In this document: piece by piece, positions 18,229 to 27,135 of the stretch
Layout: every line of letters begins with the position of its first letter
How positions within the stretch are numbered: the stretch's first letter is position 1
Assembly (NCBI RefSeq): GCF_001641755.2
Contig: NZ_LRFG02000001.1
Coordinates: forward strand, 62,001-126,000
Origin: Microbulbifer flavimaris
Lineage (GTDB): Bacteria > Pseudomonadota > Gammaproteobacteria > Pseudomonadales > Cellvibrionaceae
DNA length: 64,000 bases
Direction of reading: 5' to 3'
Translations under genes and position numbers: made by a program
Notes under the pieces: generated by a model
The model's input: the letters and a program-made list of their open reading frames with translations, nothing else
Told to the model about the DNA's origin: nothing
Databases searched by the model: none

Positions 18229-18945
18229 TTAGCTGGAGAAGACAACACTCTGCCTGAACTCGTCACGCCCCACCCGAGTCTTATTGGCAGGTACGTCGGT
18301 GTCTTCGTAGCCGAAGGAGATACCCAGCAGGATATTGATATCGTCACCAATCTCGAAAGTCTCGCGCACCAGATCCGGGTAGTAACGCAGGGCACCCTGC
18401 GCACAGCTGGCGACCCCATGTGCTGTCATGGCTAGTATCAGGTTCTGCACGTACATACCCACGTCCAGCGCCACCGACGCCCCAAAGCGCTTATCCATAC
18501 CGATAAAACAGACATGGGGCGCATCGAACAGCTCGAAGTTGCGTAGCGACGCACGCATGCGTCCCTCTTTATCATCCCGCGCAATGCCCATGTTGCTGTA
18601 GAGCTCTACGGCGCACTCCACCTGGCGCCGGCGGTAGTCGCCATCGAACTTGCCGGGATACTCGTAATCCGCGTTAAATGGCACGCCGCTGACAACCTTT
18701 TCCACCAGTTGCTCGCGGAGATGGTTCTTGAGTGCACCTGAGGCGATCCATACCTTCCATGGTTGGATATTGCAGTTGGAGGGGGCGTGCTGGGCCAAGC
18801 TGAAAACGCTTTCCAAAACCGCCTGCGGGACCGGCTGATCCAGAAAACCACGCACTGAGCGACGTTCTTTGATTGCCGTTTCCAGGCTCATCGAGCTTGC
18901 CGAGGCCGTCATAGCCGGACTGGATTTGTCGATTACAGCATCCAT
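18229..18945 (-). CDS. Nitroreductase family protein
   Basis: 238 residues, FMN-dependent nitroreductase fold. Typical signals are ERRSVRGFLDQPVP at the start of the domain (FMN phosphate contacts), QHAPSNCNIQPWKVWIASG, and the later YVQNLILAMTAHGVASCAQGALRYYPDLVRE segment, of which the core MTAHGVASCAQG lines the FMN site. The C terminus has GISFGYEDTDVPANKTR. The enzyme likely uses NAD(P)H to reduce nitro groups or quinones; the physiological substrate is unknown. AGAGGTGA precedes the ATG. Confidence 0.9.
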   Translation of the reverse strand: MDAVIDKSSPAMTASASSMSLETAIKERRSVRGFLDQPVPQAVLESVFSLAQHAPSNCNIQPWKVWIASGALKNHLREQLVEKVVSGVPFNADYEYPGKFDGDYRRRQVECAVELYSNMGIARDDKEGRMRASLRNFELFDAPHVCFIGMDKRFGASVALDVGMYVQNLILAMTAHGVASCAQGALRYYPDLVRETFEIGDDINILLGISFGYEDTDVPANKTRVGRDEFRQSVVFSS

Positions 18946-19039
18946 GGTGTCACCTCTTGTTATCTTTGCTGAGAGAGCAGGGCTACGTTGGTGGCGGCTG
19001 TGTCAGAGCATGCAAGAACACAGCGCCCGTCCAAATGTT

Positions 19040-20428
19040 TCATACGTTGAGCAACAGGTGCTCCCGTTCCCACGGCGAGATTTCCCGGTGGAACTGGCGC
19101 AGCTCTTCCTTTTTGACTTCTGCGTACAACTGACAGAAGTCGCCGCCAAGTACCTGGTGAACTGCCTCCGCCCCTTCGAAGATACGCAAGGCCTCGTCGA
19201 AGGTGGTGGGGATATAGGACTGGGCCTGCTGCTCGTCATCCAGCTCACCCTCTGCCGGCGCCCCCGGTTCAATTTTGTTGACCATTCCCAGGTAGCCGCA
19301 GGCCAGGCTCGCGGCAATCGACAGGTAGGGGTTGGTGTCCACACCAATCACACGGTTCTCCAGACGACGATCCTGGGCACCGGAGTGGGGCACCCGCAAT
19401 CCGGTGGCGCGGTTGTCGTAGCCCCAGGCAGTGTTGGTGGGCGCGCTGGAGTTGGCCTCTGACTCGAAGCGGCGGTAAGAATTGACGTTGGGTGCAATCA
19501 ACGGCATCACCTCGATCAGATGTCTTTGTGTTCCGCCGATATAGTGGCGGAAAAGGTCGGTCGCGTTGCCCTTGTCATCAGAAAAGATATTGTTGCCGCT
19601 GGCGATATCCACCACGCTCTGGTGCACATGCATGGCACTGCCGGGCTGGTCACGCATGGGTTTGGCCATAAAGGTGGCGAACATGCCATTGTTCAGTGCC
19701 GCCTCTTTGATAATGCGCTTGAAGTAGAAAACCTGGTCCGCCAGTAACAGCGGGTCGCCATGGGTGAGGTTAAATTCCACCTGGCCCGCACCATCTTCCT
19801 GAATCACCGAGTCGATATGCAGGCCGGCGGCCTCGGCATAATCATAAATAGCGTCGATCACCGGGCCGTATTCATCCACGGCGGTCATCGAGTAGGACTG
19901 CAGCGCTGTACCAGAGCGCCCGCTGCGACCCACCGGCGGCTGGATCGGCTCATTGGGATCGATGTTCGGCCGGGTCAGGTAAAACTCCAGCTCTGGTGCC
20001 ACCACCGGTTTCCAGCCATGTTGTTCATATAGTCCGATCACATGCTTGAGGATATTCCTCGGTGCACAGAAAATCGGCTTGCCATCGAAACCTTGCAGGT
20101 CGTGAATGATCTGCAGCGTCGGTTGCTTGGCCCAGGGAACAGCCATAGCCGTGGACATATCCGGCACCAGCACCATATCGCTCTCCGCCCACTGGTTGGC
20201 GATATCCATTTCCACATCCTGACCGGTGATGGTCTGGTAAAAAATAGAAATCGGCAGGAAGATCGGCTTGTCCGGCGAGAAGTTTTTCAGGGGCATCGCC
20301 TTGCCGCGGGACATGCCATTCAGGTCGGGGATAATGCACTCCACCTCATCCAGTCTGCGCCCATTGCGGTAGGCCTGGAAGGCGGGGGGTAAATCGTCCA
20401 GCCAGGAACGACTAGTAGGCTGACTCAT
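19040..20428 (-). CDS. Glutamine synthetase family protein (gamma-glutamylpolyamine synthetase-like)
   Basis: 462 residues, a full glutamine-synthetase fold with the catalytic regions VAPELEFYL, QEDGAGQVEFNLTHGDPLLLADQ (its core EDGAGQVEFN binds metal), SAMHVHQSV and the late RRLENRVIGVDTNPYLSIAA, of which RRLENR contains the essential arginine. Sequence character is closer to PuuA/GlnT-type gamma-glutamylputrescine synthetases than to GlnA: it has the N-terminal ECIIPDLNGMSRGKAMP and lacks the GlnA adenylylation block. It would ligate glutamate to a polyamine or amine with ATP. No puu genes are nearby. GGAG lies before the ATG. Confidence 0.87.
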   Translation of the reverse strand: MSQPTSRSWLDDLPPAFQAYRNGRRLDEVECIIPDLNGMSRGKAMPLKNFSPDKPIFLPISIFYQTITGQDVEMDIANQWAESDMVLVPDMSTAMAVPWAKQPTLQIIHDLQGFDGKPIFCAPRNILKHVIGLYEQHGWKPVVAPELEFYLTRPNIDPNEPIQPPVGRSGRSGTALQSYSMTAVDEYGPVIDAIYDYAEAAGLHIDSVIQEDGAGQVEFNLTHGDPLLLADQVFYFKRIIKEAALNNGMFATFMAKPMRDQPGSAMHVHQSVVDIASGNNIFSDDKGNATDLFRHYIGGTQRHLIEVMPLIAPNVNSYRRFESEANSSAPTNTAWGYDNRATGLRVPHSGAQDRRLENRVIGVDTNPYLSIAASLACGYLGMVNKIEPGAPAEGELDDEQQAQSYIPTTFDEALRIFEGAEAVHQVLGGDFCQLYAEVKKEELRQFHREISPWEREHLLLNV

Positions 20429-20549
20429 GATGACTCCGGTAAAAAATGGCTGATGGCCACAGTGGCGTGCAAAGCACTGTTCGGTGAGAGCAGCTTACCG
20501 GGTATTGGCACCTGCGCCCATGACAATGTCTCCCTTTCCCCAATTCTGG

Positions 20550-21467
20550 TCAGAGGTGCCTGGCAGCAGCACCCAACACTTCCGCTTCGAAGCGCTTGCG
20601 AAGGGTGTCTTCGTTGAGCGTCTCGTGCCAGAGGGCAGTCTTGTGCCCATTGTCGTAGGCGATTTCGCCGATTCTGCCGGGGTTGTATGTCAATACGCTG
20701 GAGGTGGAGTAATTGGCGATCTCGTCGGTATAGGCCTCTTCCGGTGAGATGATCGACCAACCCTTTGCCCGCAGTGTATCGGCGAGATCGCCGACAAACA
20801 GGGCTGTGATGTCCATTTCATGCATCAGCAGTACATGTTTGGGCGAGCGGCCGAGGTGGGTAATGGACAGTTGATCGTAATATTCGATGCCGGCAATCAT
20901 CACATCGAGGTAGAAGTGTCGCAGCTTGGCCAGGTCCACCTCTATCCCCCTGGCTACAGCCTCCTGAAACAGTGCTTCGATATACCAGTCGTAGTTATTC
21001 AGCGTGATGTAGGCGTTCAAGTAGCCCTGCTCATCCAGGTAGTGGCGCATACCGTCGCGCTTGGCAGGAGTGTTCCCCTCCCGCAGATAGGGAAAGCGGA
21101 ACCATTTTTTGAAAGTGGGGAAGATTCCCAGGGCTTGATCAGCCGCGTGTACATCATCGATATAGGCCTGTAACGCTTCCCCGTTAAAGTTCGGATGGGT
21201 ATGGCTGTGGTTGGCGATAATATGGCCGGCATCGCCGTAGGCCTTCAGCCGTTGCAGCCTCTCGCCCTCCAGTTGGCTGGTGTTGGCGAAGAAGGCCACT
21301 TTACCCACCTGGTGGTCCTCCAGTTCCTGCAGCAGCTTTTGTGCCCGCGTGGGCCCGTCGTAAAAACCCGAGGCTTTTCTCGGCGCATCGTCGAAAGTGA
21401 AAGCCACCTCCCTGGCGTGACTCAGGGTACTGGCAACCACGAGCAGGGCGGTCAGTAGATGTCGCAT
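20550..21467 (-). CDS. Exported polysaccharide deacetylase family protein
   Basis: 305 residues. A short signal peptide (MRHLLTALLVVASTLSHA) precedes a NodB-homology domain. The metal and catalytic motifs are AFTFDDAP (motif 1), NHSHTH (motif 2) and FRFPYLREG (motif 3), followed by ITHLGRSPKHVLLMHEMDI (last part HVLLMHEMD). The enzyme would deacetylate N-acetylated sugars in the periplasm, perhaps murein or an exopolysaccharide. The region after residue 230 is an extension seen in a proteobacterial subgroup. No polysaccharide cluster is adjacent. Confidence 0.87.
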   Translation of the reverse strand: MRHLLTALLVVASTLSHAREVAFTFDDAPRKASGFYDGPTRAQKLLQELEDHQVGKVAFFANTSQLEGERLQRLKAYGDAGHIIANHSHTHPNFNGEALQAYIDDVHAADQALGIFPTFKKWFRFPYLREGNTPAKRDGMRHYLDEQGYLNAYITLNNYDWYIEALFQEAVARGIEVDLAKLRHFYLDVMIAGIEYYDQLSITHLGRSPKHVLLMHEMDITALFVGDLADTLRAKGWSIISPEEAYTDEIANYSTSSVLTYNPGRIGEIAYDNGHKTALWHETLNEDTLRKRFEAEVLGAAARHL

Positions 21468-21558
21468 GGCGCGGGGTCCGTTTCATTGAATTTCGGGAAC
21501 GATCCGCTAACTTAACATTGCGCGCTTAACTACACATCGCAATCGGCCAGTCATCCCT

Positions 21559-23415
21559 ATGGAACAGATCCTCTCGAACCCGATGGCCCTGCTGGTGATA
21601 GTGGGCATCGTCTCGATTGCGTGCCAGTACCTGGCGTATATGCTCAAATTACCAGCGATCCTGCCCCTGCTGCTGGCCGGCCTTGTGCTGGGGCCGATCA
21701 CTGGCGTGCTCGATCCGGATGCCCTGTTCGGCGATTTACTTTTTCCCCTCGTTTCGCTGGCGGTCGCGATTATCCTCTTCGAGGGGGCCCTGACTCTCAA
21801 GTTCTCCGACCTCGCCGGGCACGGCACCATGGTGCGCAACCTGTGCACGCTGGGTGCACTGGTGACCTGGTTGATCGCCACGCCCGCTGCCTACTATTTC
21901 CTCGGTATGCCCCTGCAGCTGGCCGCGCTCTTTGGTGCCATCGTCACGGTTACCGGGCCGACGGTCATCGTGCCCATGCTGCGCACAGTGCGCCCCAATG
22001 CCCGTATCTCCAACATCCTGCGCTGGGAGGGCATTGTGATCGACCCCATCGGCGCACTGCTGGCGGTACTGGTGTACGAGTACGTAGTTGCCGCACAGGG
22101 TGCCTTCGAGCACACATTGCTGATTTTCCTGAAGGTGGTGGCGATCGGATTCGGGCTTGGCTCGCTGGTGGGGTATGGCCTTGGCGCGCTGCTCAGGAAG
22201 AACTGGATTCCGCACTACCTGCGCAATACCGCCGTACTCACCCTGATGCTCGGTGCCTACGCCGCTTCGGATCTGATGAGCCATGAATCCGGCCTGCTGA
22301 CGGTGACGGTGATGGGGATCTGGATGGCCAACATGAAGGGCCTGGATGTCGATGACATTCTCGAATTCAAGGAAACCCTCAGTGTGCTGCTGATCTCCGC
22401 GCTGTTCATCCTGCTGGCGGCGCGGGTGGAGCTGTTCACGCTGACTCAGTTGGGCTGGGGTGCGCTGCTGGTGCTGGCGGCGATCATGTTTGTCGCCCGA
22501 CCGCTTTCTGTGTTCCTGTCCTCACCCGGATCGGGATTGAGCTGGCGCGAGCTGGCCATGTTGAGCTGGATCGCGCCACGGGGCATCGTGGCCGCTGCGG
22601 TTTCGGCGCTGTTTGCCCTGAAGCTGGATACGTTCGGACTGCCAAAATCTGAACTGCTGGTGCCGATGGTGTTCCTGGTGATCATCGCAACCGTCGTCCT
22701 GCAGAGCCTGACCTCCAAGCCCATTGCCAAGCTGCTGGGGGTCCGCGCACGCTACCCCAACGGTTACCTGATCTTTGGTGGCAGCAAGTTTGCGCGCATG
22801 CTGGGCAAAGACCTGCTGGACAAGGACGTTCCCGTCATCATTGCCGATACCAACTGGGACGCCATCCGCGAGGCCCGTATGGAAGGTATCCCCACCTATT
22901 ACGGTAATCCGATTTCTGAACACGCCAGCCTGACCCTGGACCTTTCCACTGTGGGCAAGGTGCTGGTGCTGTCCCCCTATAAGCAGCTCAATCCTCTGGT
23001 GACCTATCACTTTGAACATGTACTGGGCCAGGGCACGGTACTCGGCCTGAGCCACGGCACACAGGAGGGGCGGGCCAGCCACCAGGTTTCGGAGGAGTAT
23101 GCAAAAAAGCTGGAGTTGTTCTCAGAGAACGCCACTTACAGCCGCCTGGCCAGTCTGGTCGGCAGGGGCGCAACCATTCGCACCACGCGCCTGACGGAAA
23201 CTTTTACCCTCGACGACTACCGGGAAACTTACGGTAATCGCGCCACACGACTCTATGTCATAGACCCGCAGGGCAGGGTGCATATCAATACGGTTTCCCA
23301 TGAATATGCCCTCAAGGAAGACTGGCAGGTTGTCAGCCTGATTGCGCCGGAGCAAATCGCAGAAAAGCCTGCAGAGGGCACATCTCTGCCGGATGGCGAT
23401 ATGTCGATGGGTTAG
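21559..23415 (+). CDS. CPA1-family sodium/proton antiporter with Rossmann domain
   Basis: 618 residues. Residues about 1-395 form a Na+/H+ exchanger membrane domain with roughly 12-13 helices, including the discontinuous-helix region TVTGPTVIVPML and EGIVIDPIGALLAVLVY (the acidic residue before the helix is the expected ion site). Residues about 405-530 form a cytoplasmic TrkA-N-like nucleotide-binding domain (YLIFGGSKFARMLGKDLL, IIADTNWD), which would gate activity. It exchanges monovalent cations for protons in the inner membrane. The last codons lie inside a 16-bp tandem repeat. Confidence 0.9.
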   Translation: MEQILSNPMALLVIVGIVSIACQYLAYMLKLPAILPLLLAGLVLGPITGVLDPDALFGDLLFPLVSLAVAIILFEGALTLKFSDLAGHGTMVRNLCTLGALVTWLIATPAAYYFLGMPLQLAALFGAIVTVTGPTVIVPMLRTVRPNARISNILRWEGIVIDPIGALLAVLVYEYVVAAQGAFEHTLLIFLKVVAIGFGLGSLVGYGLGALLRKNWIPHYLRNTAVLTLMLGAYAASDLMSHESGLLTVTVMGIWMANMKGLDVDDILEFKETLSVLLISALFILLAARVELFTLTQLGWGALLVLAAIMFVARPLSVFLSSPGSGLSWRELAMLSWIAPRGIVAAAVSALFALKLDTFGLPKSELLVPMVFLVIIATVVLQSLTSKPIAKLLGVRARYPNGYLIFGGSKFARMLGKDLLDKDVPVIIADTNWDAIREARMEGIPTYYGNPISEHASLTLDLSTVGKVLVLSPYKQLNPLVTYHFEHVLGQGTVLGLSHGTQEGRASHQVSEEYAKKLELFSENATYSRLASLVGRGATIRTTRLTETFTLDDYRETYGNRATRLYVIDPQGRVHINTVSHEYALKEDWQVVSLIAPEQIAEKPAEGTSLPDGDMSMG

Positions 23416-23466
23416 AGTGTCGATGGGTTAGAGTGTCGATGGGTGAGGGCATCGATGGGTTAGGGA
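23403..23466. repeat. Four tandem 16-bp units over the antiporter stop codon
   Basis: Units begin at 23403, 23419, 23435 and 23451 with consensus GTCGATGGGTTAGAGT. The first two are identical. The third and fourth carry a few changes (GGGTGAGGGC, ATCGATGGG). The first copy contains the antiporter codons S-M-G and its TAG stop, and the rest are 3' of the gene. Because the stop is in the first unit, copy-number change would not alter the protein. Confidence 0.9.
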
Positions 23467-23514
23467 AATACTAATTCCATTTCCCCAATGCATCGGCACT
23501 CTTTGGAAGTATTT

Positions 23515-24396
23515 TCAGGGTCTCGGCGCCCGTGAATGGACACTCAGCAGCACCACCGTGCACAGTATCAGCAGGATGCCCACGACCTGTGTGGTCGCCA
23601 GGCTCTCACCTAAAACCACCACACCGAACAGCGCCGCGGTGACCGGTTCGATCATCGCCACAATCGAGGCCACTGTGGGCGTAACCTGTTTTATGCCGAT
23701 CACATAAAGCGCAAACGACAGCCCCGCACCCAGCACACCCAGCAAAATTAACAACGGCCACTCTGATGCGCCCGGCATGGCAATCGCCGGATCTGTGCCA
23801 GCAATCCGGGGTAGGAGGGTGAGGGGCACCACAGCGAAGGCAATGGAGAGAACAGCCTGCGGGCTGCCGTGGGGCGCTGCATACTTGAAGCCGAAAAGAA
23901 ATACCGCATAGCAGAGCCCCGCTAGCAACCCGGTGGTCAAACCCAGCAGGGTGATGCCATCGGGGCGGGTGTGGTAAACCTGTGTCAGCAGCAGAATGCC
24001 GAGCATCACCAGGGCGATGGCGATCAGCTTACCCCGAGTGGGGCTTTCGAGCCCGCAGACAAATGATACGAGATACACAATAACCGGGGCGCTATACATC
24101 AATGTCACCGCAACGGCGACGCTGCCCTCGGCGATGCTGATGAAATAGAATGCAAAGTTACCGGCGACACCGAGGCCGGCCAGCAGGGACCAGCACCACA
24201 GCCGGGCATTGCGCAGCCCACTGTCGCGTGAACGCAGGCACAGCCAGGCAAGTACGAGTAGGAATCCGACTGCCCCCCGATAGAAGGCAATAACAAACGG
24301 GTCCCTGCCGCCGTCTATCAGCACGGCAGCGATACCGCCGGACAGGCCCCAGCACAGTGCTGCCAGGGCCACGAGTGCTGGACTGGCGCCAGCCAT
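23515..24396 (-). CDS. EamA/RhaT-family (DMT) transporter
   Basis: 293 residues with ten hydrophobic helices arranged as two EamA repeats (first starts LVALAALCWGLSGGIAAVLI, second near GITLLGLTTGLLAGLCYAVF). Both repeats end in the typical VAVTLMYSAPVIVYL and VASIVAMIEPVTAALFGVVVLGE blocks. The second contains the EPV motif. The start at 24396 is chosen over a GTG at 24417 because GAGGGG lies seven bases upstream. These are inner-membrane metabolite exporters or importers; substrate unknown. Confidence 0.9.
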   Translation of the reverse strand: MAGASPALVALAALCWGLSGGIAAVLIDGGRDPFVIAFYRGAVGFLLVLAWLCLRSRDSGLRNARLWCWSLLAGLGVAGNFAFYFISIAEGSVAVAVTLMYSAPVIVYLVSFVCGLESPTRGKLIAIALVMLGILLLTQVYHTRPDGITLLGLTTGLLAGLCYAVFLFGFKYAAPHGSPQAVLSIAFAVVPLTLLPRIAGTDPAIAMPGASEWPLLILLGVLGAGLSFALYVIGIKQVTPTVASIVAMIEPVTAALFGVVVLGESLATTQVVGILLILCTVVLLSVHSRAPRP

Positions 24397-24476
24397 CTGG
24401 GTTCCCCTCGAAGACACCGTCGGTCAACAGGGTTTGCAATACAATCCGCTATGCCCGGTCAAGCTATTCCCTCTGC

Positions 24477-24911
24477 TTAATTCAGGTGCAACGGCTGGTG
24501 ATTGCCCAGCATATAGCGGATGACATCCGTGGCATCCGTGAGCAGGCTGGCACCCGCGATCACCAGGTAGATAAAGACGTAAACGCGGAAAGGACCGGAA
24601 TACTCGTCTCGCCAGAATTTTCCCAGCAGCCAGAAGTAAACGGGTGTCCAGAAAAGCAGGTGTGTCACCCCGAGTAGCCGGACATAACCCACCCAGTCAT
24701 AGAGCCAGTTCATGGTGACGCCGGAAGCCACAAACGCCGCCAGGATCGCCAGGGCCTCGGGCCTGGCAGTGAAACCGCCCGTCGGCTTCTTCTTTAGGAT
24801 AAAGAAAACCGCTGCCAGGTTGGTCAGGATCATCACCCGAAACCACAGGCGCAGCCACTCGGCTTCTGTTGCCGCGGCTGCAATCAGGTCCGGGGGCATG
24901 GTTTCATTCAT
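24477..24911 (-). CDS. Small membrane protein, unknown function
   Basis: 144 residues with four hydrophobic helices (VMILTNLAAVFFIL, ALAILAAFVASGVTMNWLYDW, LLGVTHLLFWTPVYFWLLG, VYVFIYLVIAGASLLTDATDVIRYMLG). The helix pattern with a WVGY-RLLG-VTHLLFWTP segment recurs in uncharacterised proteobacterial proteins. AAGG precedes the ATG. It follows the hydrolase gene on the same strand with a gap of about 110 bases, so co-transcription is uncertain. Confidence 0.75.
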   Translation of the reverse strand: MNETMPPDLIAAAATEAEWLRLWFRVMILTNLAAVFFILKKKPTGGFTARPEALAILAAFVASGVTMNWLYDWVGYVRLLGVTHLLFWTPVYFWLLGKFWRDEYSGPFRVYVFIYLVIAGASLLTDATDVIRYMLGNHQPLHLN

Positions 24912-25020
24912 GGGCCGTTACCTTGGTGGTTTACCGCAGTAAAGCACACTGACTGCTACTGTCGTGACCAGCCCGAACGGTCGGGCGCCCGATCACTCCC
25001 CGGTTGTACCCTGCCGATGA

Positions 25021-25938
25021 CTATGCCGGCGCTGTCGTGGTGGCGATGACCCGGTTGATGGCGGCAGCCAGCTCGCCGGGCACCTCCTCCTGCAGAAAGT
25101 GCCCGGCCTGCGTCTCGGTCACCCGGGCATTGGGAAACAGCTCCTGGTTGCCATGCAGGGCGCGGCCGAGAATGGGATCGCGACAACCCCATACCAGTTC
25201 CACCGGACCGGCGAAGTTCCTCGCCCAGCGGTCCACCAGTGCCAGTTGTGCGATCGTCGGGTGCTCGAGCCGGGTGGGCACCATGCGCGCCAGTGCCAAT
25301 GGCGCGGTCCGGTCGCGCAAATGGCGAAGGGGATACCGGTAGGCGCGCATTTCCGCTGGCCCGAGGCTGGCCGGGTTACCCTGTACTTTCGGCAGCATGG
25401 GCATCGGGAAATTGAACAGGCGAAAGGCCAGGTCGGAGATCACCGGGCGGTTGGCAAAGCGGTGGAAGGGCGTCACCCGCGGCGGTTTCGTCGGCAGCCG
25501 CAGGGAGGTGTTGGCAAAAACAGCTCCGGCAATACGTCCCGGGTTCAGCGCCGCGGCCAGGCCACTGATCGGCCCGCCCCAGTCCTGGCCCACGATCGTG
25601 ATGTCCTGCAGGTCCAGTGCGCGGATCAGTTCCGAGAGCTGGTGCCCGTGAAATTCCAGGGTGTGAATGGCGGGGTCGCGCGGCTTGTCACTGAAGCCCA
25701 TGCCGATCAGGTCCGGTGCGATGACCCGCACCGGCTGTTGCAGTAACTCCTGCATCACCTTGCGCCACAGGAAGCACCACATTGGATTACCGTGCTGCAT
25801 CAGTACCGCGGGGCCGCAGCCCTCATCGATAAAGTGCATGCGGTAGTTGCCGCTGCTGAATATGCGGCGGCGGTAGGGCAGTTGCTCCGCCAGCCAGGCG
25901 GGCAGGGGCGGCGCTTCCGAAAACGGGGGCTGTTCCAT
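25021..25938 (-). CDS. Alpha/beta hydrolase, haloalkane-dehalogenase-like
   Basis: 305 residues from the ATG at 25938 (AAGGAG eight bases upstream). Active-site elements are the oxyanion motif HGNP (MQHGNPMWCFLWRKVM), an aspartate nucleophile in GQDWGG, an acid near WGCRDP and the histidine in AGHFLQEE. An aspartate rather than serine nucleophile with HGNP is the haloalkane dehalogenase/epoxide hydrolase signature. The Trp after the nucleophile (DW) is the halide-stabilising residue of dehalogenases. Dehalogenase activity is inference; such genes are often annotated only as alpha/beta hydrolase. Confidence 0.85.
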   Translation of the reverse strand: MEQPPFSEAPPLPAWLAEQLPYRRRIFSSGNYRMHFIDEGCGPAVLMQHGNPMWCFLWRKVMQELLQQPVRVIAPDLIGMGFSDKPRDPAIHTLEFHGHQLSELIRALDLQDITIVGQDWGGPISGLAAALNPGRIAGAVFANTSLRLPTKPPRVTPFHRFANRPVISDLAFRLFNFPMPMLPKVQGNPASLGPAEMRAYRYPLRHLRDRTAPLALARMVPTRLEHPTIAQLALVDRWARNFAGPVELVWGCRDPILGRALHGNQELFPNARVTETQAGHFLQEEVPGELAAAINRVIATTTAPA

Positions 25939-26400
25939 CGCCGGACTCCTTGAGGGGCTCGTTGTCACTGTTATGCCGTCAGTGAGTCAAGCTAGCACGG
26001 TACAGGCGGCAGGTAGTTGACCGAATCGACGCCAGTGATAGACAAACAGGAATGCACCCCGGGTATGGGGTTGTATCCTTGTAATAGCCGCGAGGGCCCG
26101 CGAGCGCGCCGGTTAACTCCGGTCACTGCGCTCTTGCAGCAGGGCTAACAGCTTTGCAGTTCGGTCGGGGTCACCACCCGGGTGCGCTCGGGAAAGGGCA
26201 GTCAGTACGCTATGGCACACCACCGGGCAGTCCGGCAGCCAGCCAGCAGACCGTGCATCAACCTCTGCTGACGGTTAATTGTGTGGGTCTCTTGAGCCCT
26301 TTTGCGACGTCCTCACACCGCTCATGCCACTCACCACCGGGGTGGGGCTTTGTGCTACATTGCTCGCCCTGTTCCCACCGCCACACAGCGAGCACTCGCC
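25939..26400. other. Long divergent intergenic region, nothing recognised
   Basis: About 460 bases between the hydrolase and the spermidine-synthase-like gene, which diverge. Open frames on the plus strand (26154-26537 and an N-terminal extension from 26302) overlap the real gene and lack family similarity. I find no RNA gene, riboswitch signature or repeat. It presumably contains the two promoters. Confidence 0.4.
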
Positions 26401-27084
26401 ATGAAACCCTGGATCGAACTCGGTACTGCCCAGATTCCCAATGGCGGCGGTGTGCTCACGCTGCGCCAGCGGGACCAGGAGTTCTCCATCTCCCTGTCCA
26501 GCCCCCGCGGCGAACTGATGAACAGCCGTCGCTTTAACAGCGAGCGCGAACTGTCGCTACTGGGCTGCACCCACCTGAAGCAACACAAGAACGCCCGTGT
26601 GGTGGTGGGCGGCATGGGCATGGGCTACACCCTCTCCGCCGCCCTGGAGGTACTGCCGGCCGATGCCGAGGTCATCGTCGCTGACCTGATTCCCGAGGTG
26701 GTGGAGTGGAACCGCGGCCCTCTGGGCGCCTGCGCCGGCCGGCCACTGGACGACAACCGCGTCGTTGTCCATATCGGCGACGTGACAGAGCTGCTGGAGA
26801 AGGGCGACAGCGACTATGATGCGGTGCTGCTGGATGTGGATAACGGCCCGGAGGGGTTGACCCAGAATGATAACAACTGGCTGTATTCCCTCGAGGGCAC
26901 CAGCCGTATCTACGAGAGCCTGCGGCCGGGTGGCATGTTGGCGGTTTGGTCGGCGGGGCCAGATACCCACTACGTCAATAGACTCAGGAAGGCTGGCTTT
27001 GAGGTTGATGTGAAGACTGTACGCGAGCGCCCCGGCAAGGGGGCGCGACATACGATTTTCTTGGCAAAGAGAACATTGGCTTGA
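26401..27084 (+). CDS. Spermidine-synthase-like SAM-dependent enzyme
   Basis: 227 residues, Rossmann-fold methyltransferase/polyamine synthase type. The nucleotide loop is VVVGGMGMGYTLSAAL, the acidic end of beta-2 is VIVADLIPEVVEWNRG, and LLDVDNGPEGL matches the post-I acidic region of spermidine synthases, while the usual catalytic DxxD pair is only partly visible. The ATG at 26401 is chosen because residues before it are unlike the family. It may be a polyamine aminopropyltransferase homologue or a methyltransferase. Role unproven. Confidence 0.8.
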   Translation: MKPWIELGTAQIPNGGGVLTLRQRDQEFSISLSSPRGELMNSRRFNSERELSLLGCTHLKQHKNARVVVGGMGMGYTLSAALEVLPADAEVIVADLIPEVVEWNRGPLGACAGRPLDDNRVVVHIGDVTELLEKGDSDYDAVLLDVDNGPEGLTQNDNNWLYSLEGTSRIYESLRPGGMLAVWSAGPDTHYVNRLRKAGFEVDVKTVRERPGKGARHTIFLAKRTLA

Positions 27085-27105
27085 TCCCCAAGGGCCAAAG
27101 AAGCT

Positions 27106-27123
27106 GCCGCCCTTTCTGGCGGC
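27106..27123. terminator. Possible shared hairpin between convergent genes
   Basis: GCCGCC and GGCGGC pair around CTTTCT in the 51-base space between the spermidine-synthase-like gene and the convergent NYN-domain gene. No clear T-run follows on either strand, so termination is only suggested by position. Confidence 0.35.
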
Positions 27124-27135
27124 CTATCCGTACGG

